Assembly (NCBI RefSeq): GCF_003024385.1
Contig: NZ_PVZN01000004.1
Coordinates: 186,001-250,000, forward strand
DNA length: 64,000 nucleotides
Direction of reading: 5' to 3'
From: Pseudomonas sp. BBP2017
Lineage (GTDB): Bacteria > Pseudomonadota > Gammaproteobacteria > Pseudomonadales > Pseudomonadaceae
This document shows positions 57,320 through 64,000 of the stretch, one piece after another. Under the pieces are notes generated by a model, which saw nothing but the letters and a program-made list of their open reading frames with translations, was not told the origin of the DNA and searched no databases. Each line of letters begins with the position of its first letter. Position 1 is the first letter of the stretch. A program made the position numbers and the translations under genes.

Positions 57320-58027
57320 TTAATCGGCAGTAAGCTCGTGTACCTGCCAGCGCACAGCGCTGACACCTTTTTCCAGGCTCACCCGGCTGACCAGGCGTTC
57401 CAGCTGGGTCGGCGCATCAGGGCTGCCCAACAGCTCGGCGCGCACTTCCAGCTTGGCTGGATTAGCCAGATCTTCGCTGTGCAGTGACTGCAGACGCAGG
57501 CCGCCGCTGCCGAAGCTGTGCAGCATCAGGCTGCGCACCTGGATTTCATCTTCGGCGCGGCAGGTGATACGCACCTCGAAACGCTGCTCGGCTTCATTGG
57601 CCGGCAGCACCTCTTGATGGTTGAGGCGTTGGGCGATATCGCGCAACAGGATGTTGGCGCAGAGCACCACGCAGCTACCCACTGCAGCCTCCAGCAGCAG
57701 GCCCATGCTGCACAGCACACCAACAGCAGCGGTGCACCACAGCGTCGCGGCGGTGTTCAAACCGCGCACATTCAGGCCGTCGCGCATGATGACCCCACCG
57801 CCGAGAAAACCAATACCGGACACCACATAGGCGGCAATACGCGAAGCATCGGTAGCGGCCATGCCCGGCACGGCCTGGGTCATCAGCACGAACAGGCAGG
57901 CACCGGTGCTGACCAAGGCATTGGTGCGCAGGCCGGTCAGGCGCTGGCGCAGTTGACGTTCAGCGCCGATCAGGGCGCCCAGTACGAGCGCGACGGTGAC
58001 GCGCAGGAGAAATACTTTCCAATCCAT
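57320..58027 (-). CDS. MgtC/SapB family membrane protein
   Basis: 235 residues from ATG 58027. Membrane segments and signatures of MgtC: LGALIGAERQLRQRLTGLRTNALVSTGACLF (quoted in part: LGALIGAERQLRQ), DASRIAAYVVSGIGFLGGG and GLNTAATLWCTAAVG. A soluble C-terminal ACT-like domain follows (about 150-235), as in Salmonella and P. aeruginosa MgtC. MgtC proteins act in low magnesium and inhibit the F-type ATP synthase. No magnesium transporter gene adjoins. Confidence 0.88.
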   Translation of the reverse strand: MDWKVFLLRVTVALVLGALIGAERQLRQRLTGLRTNALVSTGACLFVLMTQAVPGMAATDASRIAAYVVSGIGFLGGGVIMRDGLNVRGLNTAATLWCTAAVGVLCSMGLLLEAAVGSCVVLCANILLRDIAQRLNHQEVLPANEAEQRFEVRITCRAEDEIQVRSLMLHSFGSGGLRLQSLHSEDLANPAKLEVRAELLGSPDAPTQLERLVSRVSLEKGVSAVRWQVHELTAD

Positions 58028-58512
58028 GACAAACCTCGAATCCACGGCGCAGGGCCGCAACGCATCGAACACTGCCGATGCAGGTATGAATAAATGGATT
58101 GCGCAAGGTCACAGGCCACGGGTACGAACAATCGTCTCGGGCTTGCAGGAAGGGAGTATGAAGCGTCGTCATCCGCTCAGGATGCGAGGCGCCACCGACC
58201 ACCATGTACGGCGGGGCAGTGGCAGAAAGAGTCTGCTGAACTAGCGCGCCGTATGAACCTGTCGCAATCGACCAGAGCTACTGTCCAATGCAGGACTCCT
58301 GTATAGGCATGCAAAAATGCGGGCGAGAAACTAACGTTGAAAAGCACCAGGGTCAAGGTTGTTTTCATGACAATTGCTTGCCGGGCCACCCGGGTCAGCG
58401 AAGCTTTGCTGGCGGTTGCCGTATGCCAATGGCGTGACGAAATGCCTCCTGCCGGGCGGGTCAAAATGGTAGGCTCTTGGCCGTTTGTGCCAACCTGCCG
58501 ATAGATGTCGCC
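58028..58512. other. Divergent gap of 485 bases between mgtC-like and crtZ-like genes, with a small ORF
   Basis: It must carry the mgtC leader, leftward. One rightward small ORF (58158-58244, 28 residues, very basic, start MKRRHPLRMRG) has AGGA seven bases before its ATG; it could be a real small protein but nothing else supports it. I find no M-box or PhoP box that I can defend. Confidence 0.35.
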
Positions 58513-58977
58513 ATGATCCTCAACCTAGCTGTTTTTCTCTGCACCTTGACGGCCATGGAGGGCATCGGCTACCTGGCGCATCGCTACATCATGCATGGCT
58601 GGGGCTGGTTCCTGCACCGCTCGCACCACGAGCCGCATCTGGGGGCGCTGGAAACCAATGATGTCTACCTGCTGGTCCTGGCGCTGATCGCCTGCGCCCT
58701 GGTGGCCATCGGCCGCGCCGGGCATGCGCCGTTGCAGTGGGTGGGGGCGGGGGTGGCGGTGTTCGGGATGATCTACGTGATTGTGCACGACGGTATCGTG
58801 CATCGGCATTGGCCTTTCAAGCCGCGACCGCGCAACCGTTATCTCAAACGCTTGTACAAGGCGCATTTGCTCCACCATGCGTTGAAGGGGCGCGATAACA
58901 GCGTGTCGTTTGGCTTTCTGTATGCGCCGCCGATGCACAGGTTGAAGCGGCAGTTGCGCGCGCGGCGGCATGGTTGA
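58513..58977 (+). CDS. CrtZ-type beta-carotene hydroxylase-like protein
   Basis: 154 residues, four predicted membrane helices and the full set of iron-binding His motifs of CrtZ: HRYIMH, HRSHHEPH, HDGIVHRHWP and HLLHH. CrtZ adds 3-hydroxyl groups to beta-carotene rings. No other carotenoid gene is in the window. It may act on another isoprenoid or lipid. The ATG at 58513 has a weak ribosome site; a start at 58477 is possible. It ends 3 bases before the end of the opposing methyltransferase-like gene. Confidence 0.85.
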   Translation: MILNLAVFLCTLTAMEGIGYLAHRYIMHGWGWFLHRSHHEPHLGALETNDVYLLVLALIACALVAIGRAGHAPLQWVGAGVAVFGMIYVIVHDGIVHRHWPFKPRPRNRYLKRLYKAHLLHHALKGRDNSVSFGFLYAPPMHRLKRQLRARRHG

Positions 58978-58980
58978 ACG

Positions 58981-60153
58981 CTACTGATGTCTGGGATTGA
59001 CGCCTTCGTGTACATCATCAGCTTGGATCAATCGTGAGAGCGCGCGTCGAAAACCCTCCACTTTGTTCACATCACCCCTCGTTCTGTGGGTAATGACGCC
59101 GTAAGCGTAAGGGAATAAACCATCCAGCCACTCTCTTGGGTGGATCTCGACGCTGTTCTCCAGTGTGGTAACGACCCAGTGGGGGAGCCATGAGAAATCA
59201 CGGTCCGAGAAGTTGACTTCGCCTGCGACCAGCAATGCAAGCGTGGTACGCAGCGATGATTTTTCCTTCACTAATAGCGCTTGAAGTGCCTGGCAAGCGT
59301 CAGGATTATCTAGCAGTTCGCGCAGATCGCTAGGCTTATTAAGCGCCAGTGAGGTTGGAAGCAGGGCAGACAAGGCCGGCAACAAGGCTGTCCAGCGTTT
59401 TTGCACTTCAAGATCAATCCCGACGAAGTCCAGCGCCGGAGGCACAAGCGGCGGGTTACGGATATCCGTGGGTGTCAGGTAGCGCAGGCGAAGGCTCATG
59501 ATCTCCATAAAGAGCCGATCACTGGCGCATAAAGACTCGACAGCGGACGCGGTGTCCAGTGTGATTGACGGCGGCGGGCCGATAATGAACGTCGCATTGC
59601 GTCGGTGGGGAAGGTAATTAATGTCGTCCCAGCTGTCGCTCAGGCAGCGAGCGAGCCAGGTCTGGGGTGTTGGGCCGTTGAACGGATCCAGGTTCATAGG
59701 GACGCCAAAACCGTTGAACACCAAGTGACCGAGAGGATTGAGGCGGCTCTTCAATAGCTGGTGGAACCCGTGATCAAACACTATCGGGGCATATCCGCAC
59801 TGGGTGTAGAGGTCGACAATAATGACGTCATACAGGTCTTGGGTGGCGACCAGGAAAAGCGTGGCATCGGCGACCACACTCTCAAAGTTGATATGCGCAG
59901 CAAGTCGATTCCGGTTGTCGAGGCTACGTACGAGGGCGGTTTCGTCCAAATCAACGGCCAACAGGCTTGCCACCCTTCTACCGGCTGCAATCGGTGCCAG
60001 TGCCACACCAGCCGAAAGCCCCAGCATCAGAACCGAGATTTTATCCTTGGCCGGATCTCCCAAGAAACCGGTACAGCCCATGTCGTCATAATACTGACCG
60101 CAGAAAATCTGTTCATGTCGAGAAATTTCAAATCGATCCTTGAAGTCCGGCAT
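58981..60153 (-). CDS. Spermidine-synthase-like methyltransferase, last gene of the right-edge operon
   Basis: 390 residues from ATG 60153; an in-frame TTG at 60195 would add 14. Residues about 40-200 form a Rossmann methyltransferase/aminopropyltransferase domain: VLMLGLSAGVALAP (cofactor loop), LLAVDLDETAL and DVIIVDLYTQCGY. The C-terminal 190 residues are of no family I recognise. It could methylate or aminopropylate the product of this operon. AT-richer than the genes to the left. Confidence 0.75.
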   Translation of the reverse strand: MPDFKDRFEISRHEQIFCGQYYDDMGCTGFLGDPAKDKISVLMLGLSAGVALAPIAAGRRVASLLAVDLDETALVRSLDNRNRLAAHINFESVVADATLFLVATQDLYDVIIVDLYTQCGYAPIVFDHGFHQLLKSRLNPLGHLVFNGFGVPMNLDPFNGPTPQTWLARCLSDSWDDINYLPHRRNATFIIGPPPSITLDTASAVESLCASDRLFMEIMSLRLRYLTPTDIRNPPLVPPALDFVGIDLEVQKRWTALLPALSALLPTSLALNKPSDLRELLDNPDACQALQALLVKEKSSLRTTLALLVAGEVNFSDRDFSWLPHWVVTTLENSVEIHPREWLDGLFPYAYGVITHRTRGDVNKVEGFRRALSRLIQADDVHEGVNPRHQ

Positions 60154-60201
60154 GGTGAAAGTCAGCTCCGTCGGTAAGGGGCAGGGGTACGACAAGGCAA
60201 G

Positions 60202-61506
60202 TCAGTGTGCAAACGCTTCAGGGTATTTTTCCAAGTAGGCATCGTTGAGCTGCGTATCTTGGGATCGCATGAAGGTTTTGAAATCGGGTACCAGAAAGAC
60301 CAACAGAGACAACAGCAGCACCATAACGCCAAGCAGCGTAATTGTCAGTGCGATCCCCAAATGGCTGATCAGGGGGGGCGTGGCGAAACTGCCAAAAGGG
60401 CTGGCCGATGCTGACAGAAATGAAACCGTGGCAAAAATCCGGTTCCGATGGAACTTGGGCGTCGCCAGCAACCTGACAGCGGAGGTGGGGATGTTGATCA
60501 ACATCAGGCCGACGCCGCCGCAGAAAAAGGCTGCAGGCACGATGAAAGAGGATGAAACGGTGCCAACAACCACAAGGTTACACCCCAGTAATGCAAAACC
60601 TGCAGACACACACATGTCACGGGGGACCCGGTGGGATAACCAGCCGATAATCTTGTAACTGCCCAGTAGAATGCCGAGCCCGAAGCATGAATCCAGCAGG
60701 CCGATGTAAGTGACCGGGTACTGGATGACATCCTTTACGTACAGTGGGATCAGGATGGTGAAGAATGGAAATAGGGCAAAGTTGATGAACATTGCAATAA
60801 GGGCCAAGTAAAATTCAACTTTCACGCTATAAACCACTTTGAAACCGGAATAGATCATACTGAAACCGCTGGCACCCGGGGCTTTTTCGCCTTGATCAGT
60901 GGCGCCGATGTGATTCGGGATGGTCGCAATCAACACCCCGGCGATGAGGATGGCGAAAAAGTCGGCGGCGAAGGCGGGCGTGATACCGAACCCGTAAATC
61001 AATCCGCTGGCCAGTACCGGCCCCAGCAGAATTGAAAAGGACGACATCACGCTTTTAGTCCGAAACGCCAGGGATACTTTATTGTCGTCTGCGAATAAAG
61101 GGATGATCGACGCCTGAAGAGGATCGCGCACGCCGACAATTGCACTGCTTACTATCATCAGCGCGCCCACTGTCCAGGGGTTGAACGACCCCGTGGCGGA
61201 CAGCACTACCATCAACAGCGCGGTTATCAGGCTGATCCATGAGGCCAGCTTGATGATCAGAATTTTGTTGTACCTGTCCCCCAACCATCCCAGCAAGGGT
61301 TTGGCTAACACCTCCGCCGCGATGGAGCAAGCAATCATATTTGCAAAATAGAGCGAAGAGCCTGTTTCCTGCAGGGCCCACCAAGCAACCGCCAGTTGAT
61401 TGCACCGCCCCCCCAGAACCATCAGCAAAAAGCTGAATTGCACTTTCAACAGGCGTCGATCGATGTTGGGAGAGCCCCACGTAATGCCTGAATTGTTAGC
61501 ACTCAT
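60202..61506 (-). CDS. MFS exporter of the right-edge operon
   Basis: 434 residues, twelve membrane helices, with GWLGDRYNKILIIK as the loop motif. It resembles MFS_3-type exporters of siderophores and other natural products. ATG 61506 follows AAAGG; an extension to 61542 is unlikely. Presumably exports the product made by the operon. The E1-like gene ends 43 bases upstream. Confidence 0.85.
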   Translation of the reverse strand: MSANNSGITWGSPNIDRRLLKVQFSFLLMVLGGRCNQLAVAWWALQETGSSLYFANMIACSIAAEVLAKPLLGWLGDRYNKILIIKLASWISLITALLMVVLSATGSFNPWTVGALMIVSSAIVGVRDPLQASIIPLFADDNKVSLAFRTKSVMSSFSILLGPVLASGLIYGFGITPAFAADFFAILIAGVLIATIPNHIGATDQGEKAPGASGFSMIYSGFKVVYSVKVEFYLALIAMFINFALFPFFTILIPLYVKDVIQYPVTYIGLLDSCFGLGILLGSYKIIGWLSHRVPRDMCVSAGFALLGCNLVVVGTVSSSFIVPAAFFCGGVGLMLINIPTSAVRLLATPKFHRNRIFATVSFLSASASPFGSFATPPLISHLGIALTITLLGVMVLLLSLLVFLVPDFKTFMRSQDTQLNDAYLEKYPEAFAH

Positions 61507-61549
61507 AGACGTACCTTTGACCCGGATAGGGTCACTATGCAATCAGGGT

Positions 61550-62677
61550 TCAAGAAACGACGGGGGTGTGTGCATCAGGGTAAATCGCCAGATATCGTTC
61601 GATGCCGCCTTCAAGGCTATAGAGTTCCGCATCTTGGCTGATGCTGCGAATTGCTAGTAAGGCCGCCTTGCTCCTGACGCCAGTTTTGCAATAGAAAACG
61701 ACACGCCGGGTAGTATCCAGTTCTTCCCGGCGCTTGATGATGTCCTTGAGCGGGATCAGTCGGCCACCCAGCGAGCCTTGCTGATGCTCGCTGACGTCGC
61801 GCACATCGACTAGTTGAAATGGCGCTTGTGTCGCTATCCAGTCATGCAGTGCGTAGGGTGACAGCCAATCTCTATCGCACCATGCAGGGGTACTCGAGTC
61901 GCCAAGCGCCCTCGCCGGGCGCCGATCACGTGTTGTTTTGTTTATGGTCAACAGGTGGAAACTGTTGTCCAGACAATCAATAGACAACAATTTCCCGCTC
62001 AAGGGCTCCCCGGCACGAAGGATCAGCTTGAGCACTTCATTGGCCTGAAAGCAACCGAGCAAACCGGGTATGACACCGAGAACGCCGGCTTCCGAGCAGT
62101 TTTGTGTCAAGTGAGGTGGAGGTGGTGTTTCGAACAGATCCCGGAAGCACGGCCCCCATTGTTGGGTGTGCCGGTTGTAATAATTGAATACTGATACCTG
62201 CCCCTCGAACTGACTGATCGACGCATAGACCATCGGTTTTTCGTACTCAATACAGGCATCACTGATGAGGTATTTGGCGTCGAAGTTATCAGTGGCGTCG
62301 ACGATGATGTCGTAGTCCGCCAGCAGCGATTGGACGTTGTCCGCGTTCAGCGTCGTGGCAACGGCGTGGGCGACGATTTCGGGGTTCAACTGGTTAATGC
62401 GGCGCTTGGCTGCCAACACTTTCAGGTCACCCACATCGGCAATCGCATAAAGAATTTGTCGGTGCAGATTGCTCACGTCGACGATGTCGTTATCAACGAT
62501 ACCGATCGTCCCGACCCCAGCACCTGCAAGGTACAGGAGTACCGGGCAGCCCAGCCCACCGGCGCCGACTACCAGCACCTTACTGTCTCTGAGGCGCTGC
62601 TGTCCCTGAGTACCCACTTCGCTGAGGATGATTTGACGGGCATAACGAGAGGTGTTCGTCTTCAGGTTGCATTGCAT
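61550..62677 (-). CDS. E1-like activating enzyme with rhodanese domain (MoeB/MoeZ type)
   Basis: 375 residues from ATG 62677 with AGGTGG upstream. Residues about 10-240 are a ThiF/MoeB adenylating domain: VVGAGGLGCPVLLYLAGAG, NLHRQ, DATDNFDAKYLISD, and Cys in NCSEAGVLGV. Residues about 275-370 are a rhodanese domain with the sulfur-carrying Cys in VFYCKTGVRSKA. It would adenylate the C-terminal GG of the sulfur carrier encoded just upstream and load sulfur as thiocarboxylate. The zinc site of MoeB is lost: CFRD replaces CxxC and no CPVC occurs. Resembles QbsC/PdtF-type enzymes of siderophore pathways. Confidence 0.88.
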   Translation of the reverse strand: MQCNLKTNTSRYARQIILSEVGTQGQQRLRDSKVLVVGAGGLGCPVLLYLAGAGVGTIGIVDNDIVDVSNLHRQILYAIADVGDLKVLAAKRRINQLNPEIVAHAVATTLNADNVQSLLADYDIIVDATDNFDAKYLISDACIEYEKPMVYASISQFEGQVSVFNYYNRHTQQWGPCFRDLFETPPPPHLTQNCSEAGVLGVIPGLLGCFQANEVLKLILRAGEPLSGKLLSIDCLDNSFHLLTINKTTRDRRPARALGDSSTPAWCDRDWLSPYALHDWIATQAPFQLVDVRDVSEHQQGSLGGRLIPLKDIIKRREELDTTRRVVFYCKTGVRSKAALLAIRSISQDAELYSLEGGIERYLAIYPDAHTPVVS

Positions 62678-62678
62678 G

Positions 62679-62951
62679 TCAGCCACCTGCCACTGCGCTG
62701 ATCAGAATCAATTGTGCACGACTGTCCAGGGGACAACGACGGTCATGCTCGCTTGTGACGGGCATTCCGTCGACGAACAGTCCTACGAACGGCAGTGGAT
62801 ACAGGTCTTCAGTGAAGACTGGGCCAATCAAGTCGGGAAACCGTGTGGTCAGATTGTTCAGGACATCGCTGACAGACAAGCCCTCAGTGGCGTGTGTTTT
62901 ATGTTGATCGGTGTAGGGCATGAACTGCCGAGGAAAGTGCACGACTGCCAT
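62679..62951 (-). CDS. MoaD/ThiS-like sulfur-carrier protein
   Basis: 90 residues, ubiquitin-like fold: VSDVLNNLTTRFPDLIG, LYPLPFVGLFVDGM, LILISAVAGG. It ends with the exposed GG used for thiocarboxylate formation, so no protease is needed to mature it. Its ATG follows AAGGA and it stops one base before the E1 gene ATG at 62677. Such carriers give sulfur to thiamine, molybdopterin, cysteine or siderophores; nearest in arrangement are QbsE/PdtH systems. It is not part of a moaDE or thi operon. Confidence 0.85.
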   Translation of the reverse strand: MAVVHFPRQFMPYTDQHKTHATEGLSVSDVLNNLTTRFPDLIGPVFTEDLYPLPFVGLFVDGMPVTSEHDRRCPLDSRAQLILISAVAGG

Positions 62952-62955
62952 TGGG

Positions 62956-63492
62956 TCATCCTTGAGCGGTGTCAGTTGTTGGTTCGCTGGAAAACACTTC
63001 CAGCCTGGAGGTGATCAGTTTTCCGATTTCAGACAGTTCGGTCGAAGCTTGGAGAGTGGCCAGACTTTTGAGGAAGTACTGATGCAAGAACCCAAGTCGT
63101 TCGGGGCGCGCACGTACAGAACCGCTGGCCAGCAACCGCTGGTGGTAGTTCACGGCGCTGATCGCGAACAGGCAAGCCAACAAGACACCCCGAGGATTTT
63201 TGCCGCCTGTTCCTGATGGAAGTATGTAGTTTTCCGAACTGCCCTTGAGCTGGAAGTCGTAAATCTCGGCGATCATACTTGACCAGATATGAGACATTTC
63301 ATGCACTAGTAACTCTTCAAGGTCCGTCATGCTGGTAAATGCAGCTTCGCCCAAAAACATTTGCTGCGGCAGCACGGGGTTGGTCAGGCTGACTTGTTGG
63401 GTCAGCAGCTTATGTATGTTGATCGGTAGCTCGAATAACTCGGTCCATTCCGGCAGCAGAGTTTTTAGGTTGCGCTTCGCTTCAGCCAACAT
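62956..63492 (-). CDS. HExxH protein of the alpha-ketoglutarate-dependent beta-hydroxylase type (possibly frameshifted)
   Basis: 178 residues in this frame. LLVHEMSHIW carries the HExxH, followed after about 25 residues by LPSGTGGKNPRGVLLACLFAISAV. This spacing and the (S)xxxxxPRGVLhA segment fit the HExxH proteins linked to RiPP and other natural-product clusters, some of which beta-hydroxylate peptides using iron and alpha-ketoglutarate. The frame stays open upstream to about 63560 without a good start, and the gene upstream overlaps in another frame; together they look like one 250-residue protein broken by a one-base shift near 63522-63530. A zinc protease is the alternative. Confidence 0.65.
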   Translation of the reverse strand: MLAEAKRNLKTLLPEWTELFELPINIHKLLTQQVSLTNPVLPQQMFLGEAAFTSMTDLEELLVHEMSHIWSSMIAEIYDFQLKGSSENYILPSGTGGKNPRGVLLACLFAISAVNYHQRLLASGSVRARPERLGFLHQYFLKSLATLQASTELSEIGKLITSRLEVFSSEPTTDTAQG

Positions 63493-63725
63493 GATCTGCT
63501 CGGCGTCACTGAGCGCTTGATGGGGTGGGGCGTGGGCGCTCCTTCGATATGCAGGTTATACAGGGTAGTGGCAAAATTTGGTTGCAAATAGGTGCTTAAA
63601 GATAACTCGCCTCCCTCTATGTTTTTACGTACAACGGCTACGAGTGTTAAAAGCTTTTTGCTATTGAACCCTGGATGCACAAAGGGCAGGCCGTTAATTT
63701 CACGAAGTATGTCTGATGGTGACAT
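63465..63725 (-). CDS. Probable N-terminal part of the HExxH protein, in another frame
   Basis: 86 residues from ATG 63725. Residues 1-64 (SPSDILREINGLPFVHPG, then LSLSTYLQPNFATTLYNLH) look like coding sequence. The last 22 residues, after the C-rich runs at 63522-63530, are basic and Ser-rich and look out of frame. Shifting by -1 at CCC-CAC-CCC joins them to HQALSDAEQIMLAEAKRN of the downstream frame. This may be a mutation, a sequencing error, or slippage. Its ATG is one base after the stop of the preceding gene. Confidence 0.5.
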   Translation of the reverse strand: MSPSDILREINGLPFVHPGFNSKKLLTLVAVVRKNIEGGELSLSTYLQPNFATTLYNLHIEGAPTPHPIKRSVTPSRSCWLKRSAT

Positions 63726-63726
63726 T

Positions 63727-64000
63727 TTATTTTTCCGTTCTCGTCCATGGTTGTAGCTTGAGGAAGTCGATCAAATCCAGGCTCTTTATTCGATAGGCAG
63801 AAAAATTTTCCAAGGCGCTGTCTATTTGCTTCGCCGCAACAGGAAGTGCCAGCAAAGCTTTTTTCAAACAGCTTAACGTTCGATGTCCGTACCACATGTT
63901 TTTCAGATGGTGAAGTATGTGTTGTTCCTGTGCTGGTGTAATTATCTGCTCGATCGCCCACTGTCTTAAAAATTTCCTGATATGAATAAGTGGCTCGCTG
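63727..64000 (-). CDS. 3' end of an unknown gene of the right-edge operon (start beyond window)
   Basis: 90 codons, open from the window edge to TAA at 63727, just before the ATG at 63725. It has no start inside the window. The product is helical and mildly basic, with LIHIRKFLRQWAIEQIITPA, LHHLKNMWYGHRTLSCLKKA and SLDLIDFLKLQPW. I do not recognise a family. Adjacency (stop and start one base apart) makes it part of the same transcript. Confidence 0.6.
   Translation of the reverse strand, partial: SEPLIHIRKFLRQWAIEQIITPAQEQHILHHLKNMWYGHRTLSCLKKALLALPVAAKQIDSALENFSAYRIKSLDLIDFLKLQPWTRTEK

Noticed and set aside
57960..58205. Minus-strand ORF overlapping the mgtC start, as an mgtL-like leader peptide
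   Set aside because: It runs into the mgtC gene without a stop before it, is not especially Pro-rich and has a poor ribosome site.
63647..63961. 104-codon minus-strand ORF near the right edge
   Set aside because: It overlaps two better frames; the open frame 64000-63727 abuts the next ATG and reads as the real coding sequence.

Overview
The window is a stretch of a Pseudomonas chromosome, most like the P. putida / P. fluorescens side of the genus. It carries a complete Fap functional-amyloid operon, RpoN-type (sigma-54) promoters with their activators, a ketone-body catabolic block of the type known from P. aeruginosa, and several copies of the P. putida-type REP element (core GCGGGCTTGCCCCGCGA). 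Most genes look GC-rich. The last 5 kb and the 42.8-46.8 kb segment look poorer in GC and are probably acquired. I see no rRNA, tRNA or CRISPR array.

Layout. 1-4 kb: 3' part of cobN with a ChlI-like ATPase and a short VWA (ChlD-like) gene, i.e. cobalt/magnesium-chelatase-type proteins. 4.7-11.6 kb: a VpsR-type sigma-54 activator convergent with fapABCDEF; a GG-N10-GC promoter lies before fapA and a strong internal terminator lies between fapC and fapD. 11.6-21.2 kb: pnuC plus a nicotinamide riboside kinase-like gene, a chemoreceptor, uppP, small membrane and MmcQ-type genes, a LysR/azoR divergent pair, an MFS transporter and the ABC-F protein YbiT. 21.2-24.4 kb: an integrase remnant and a 943-residue one-module synthetase (adenylation domain of the Lys2 type, carrier domain, acyltransferase-3-like membrane domain). 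24.5-33.2 kb: housekeeping genes, then acetoacetate-CoA ligase, ecotin, 3-hydroxybutyrate dehydrogenase, a GntP permease and the sigma-54 activator HbcR. 33.2-39.1 kb: yejABE-type peptide transporter without yejF, a parvulin, and a DAHP synthase behind an unusual leader holding two aromatic-rich leader peptides and a perfect terminator. 39.3-42.7 kb: valine-type acyl-CoA genes and an aldo/keto reductase. 42.8-46.8 kb: a small island with an integrase scrap, a patatin, an orphan ParA and a KfrA-like coiled-coil protein. 47-57.2 kb: a nine-gene amine/amino-acid catabolic cluster with its LysR regulator. 57.3-59 kb: MgtC-like protein and a lone CrtZ-like hydroxylase. 59-64 kb: a compact operon running off the right edge, encoding a sulfur-carrier protein ending in GG, its E1-rhodanese activating enzyme, a HExxH protein (interrupted by an apparent frameshift), an MFS exporter and a spermidine-synthase-like methyltransferase.

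The strongest leads are the right-edge sulfur-carrier/HExxH operon, the Lys2-like A-T-membrane synthetase, the double leader-peptide attenuator of the DAHP synthase gene, and two sigma-54 control regions with regularly spaced candidate activator sites (fap and hydroxybutyrate). Starts were set mainly from ribosome-binding sites and overlaps, and all functional names come from recognising motifs by eye, without database searches.
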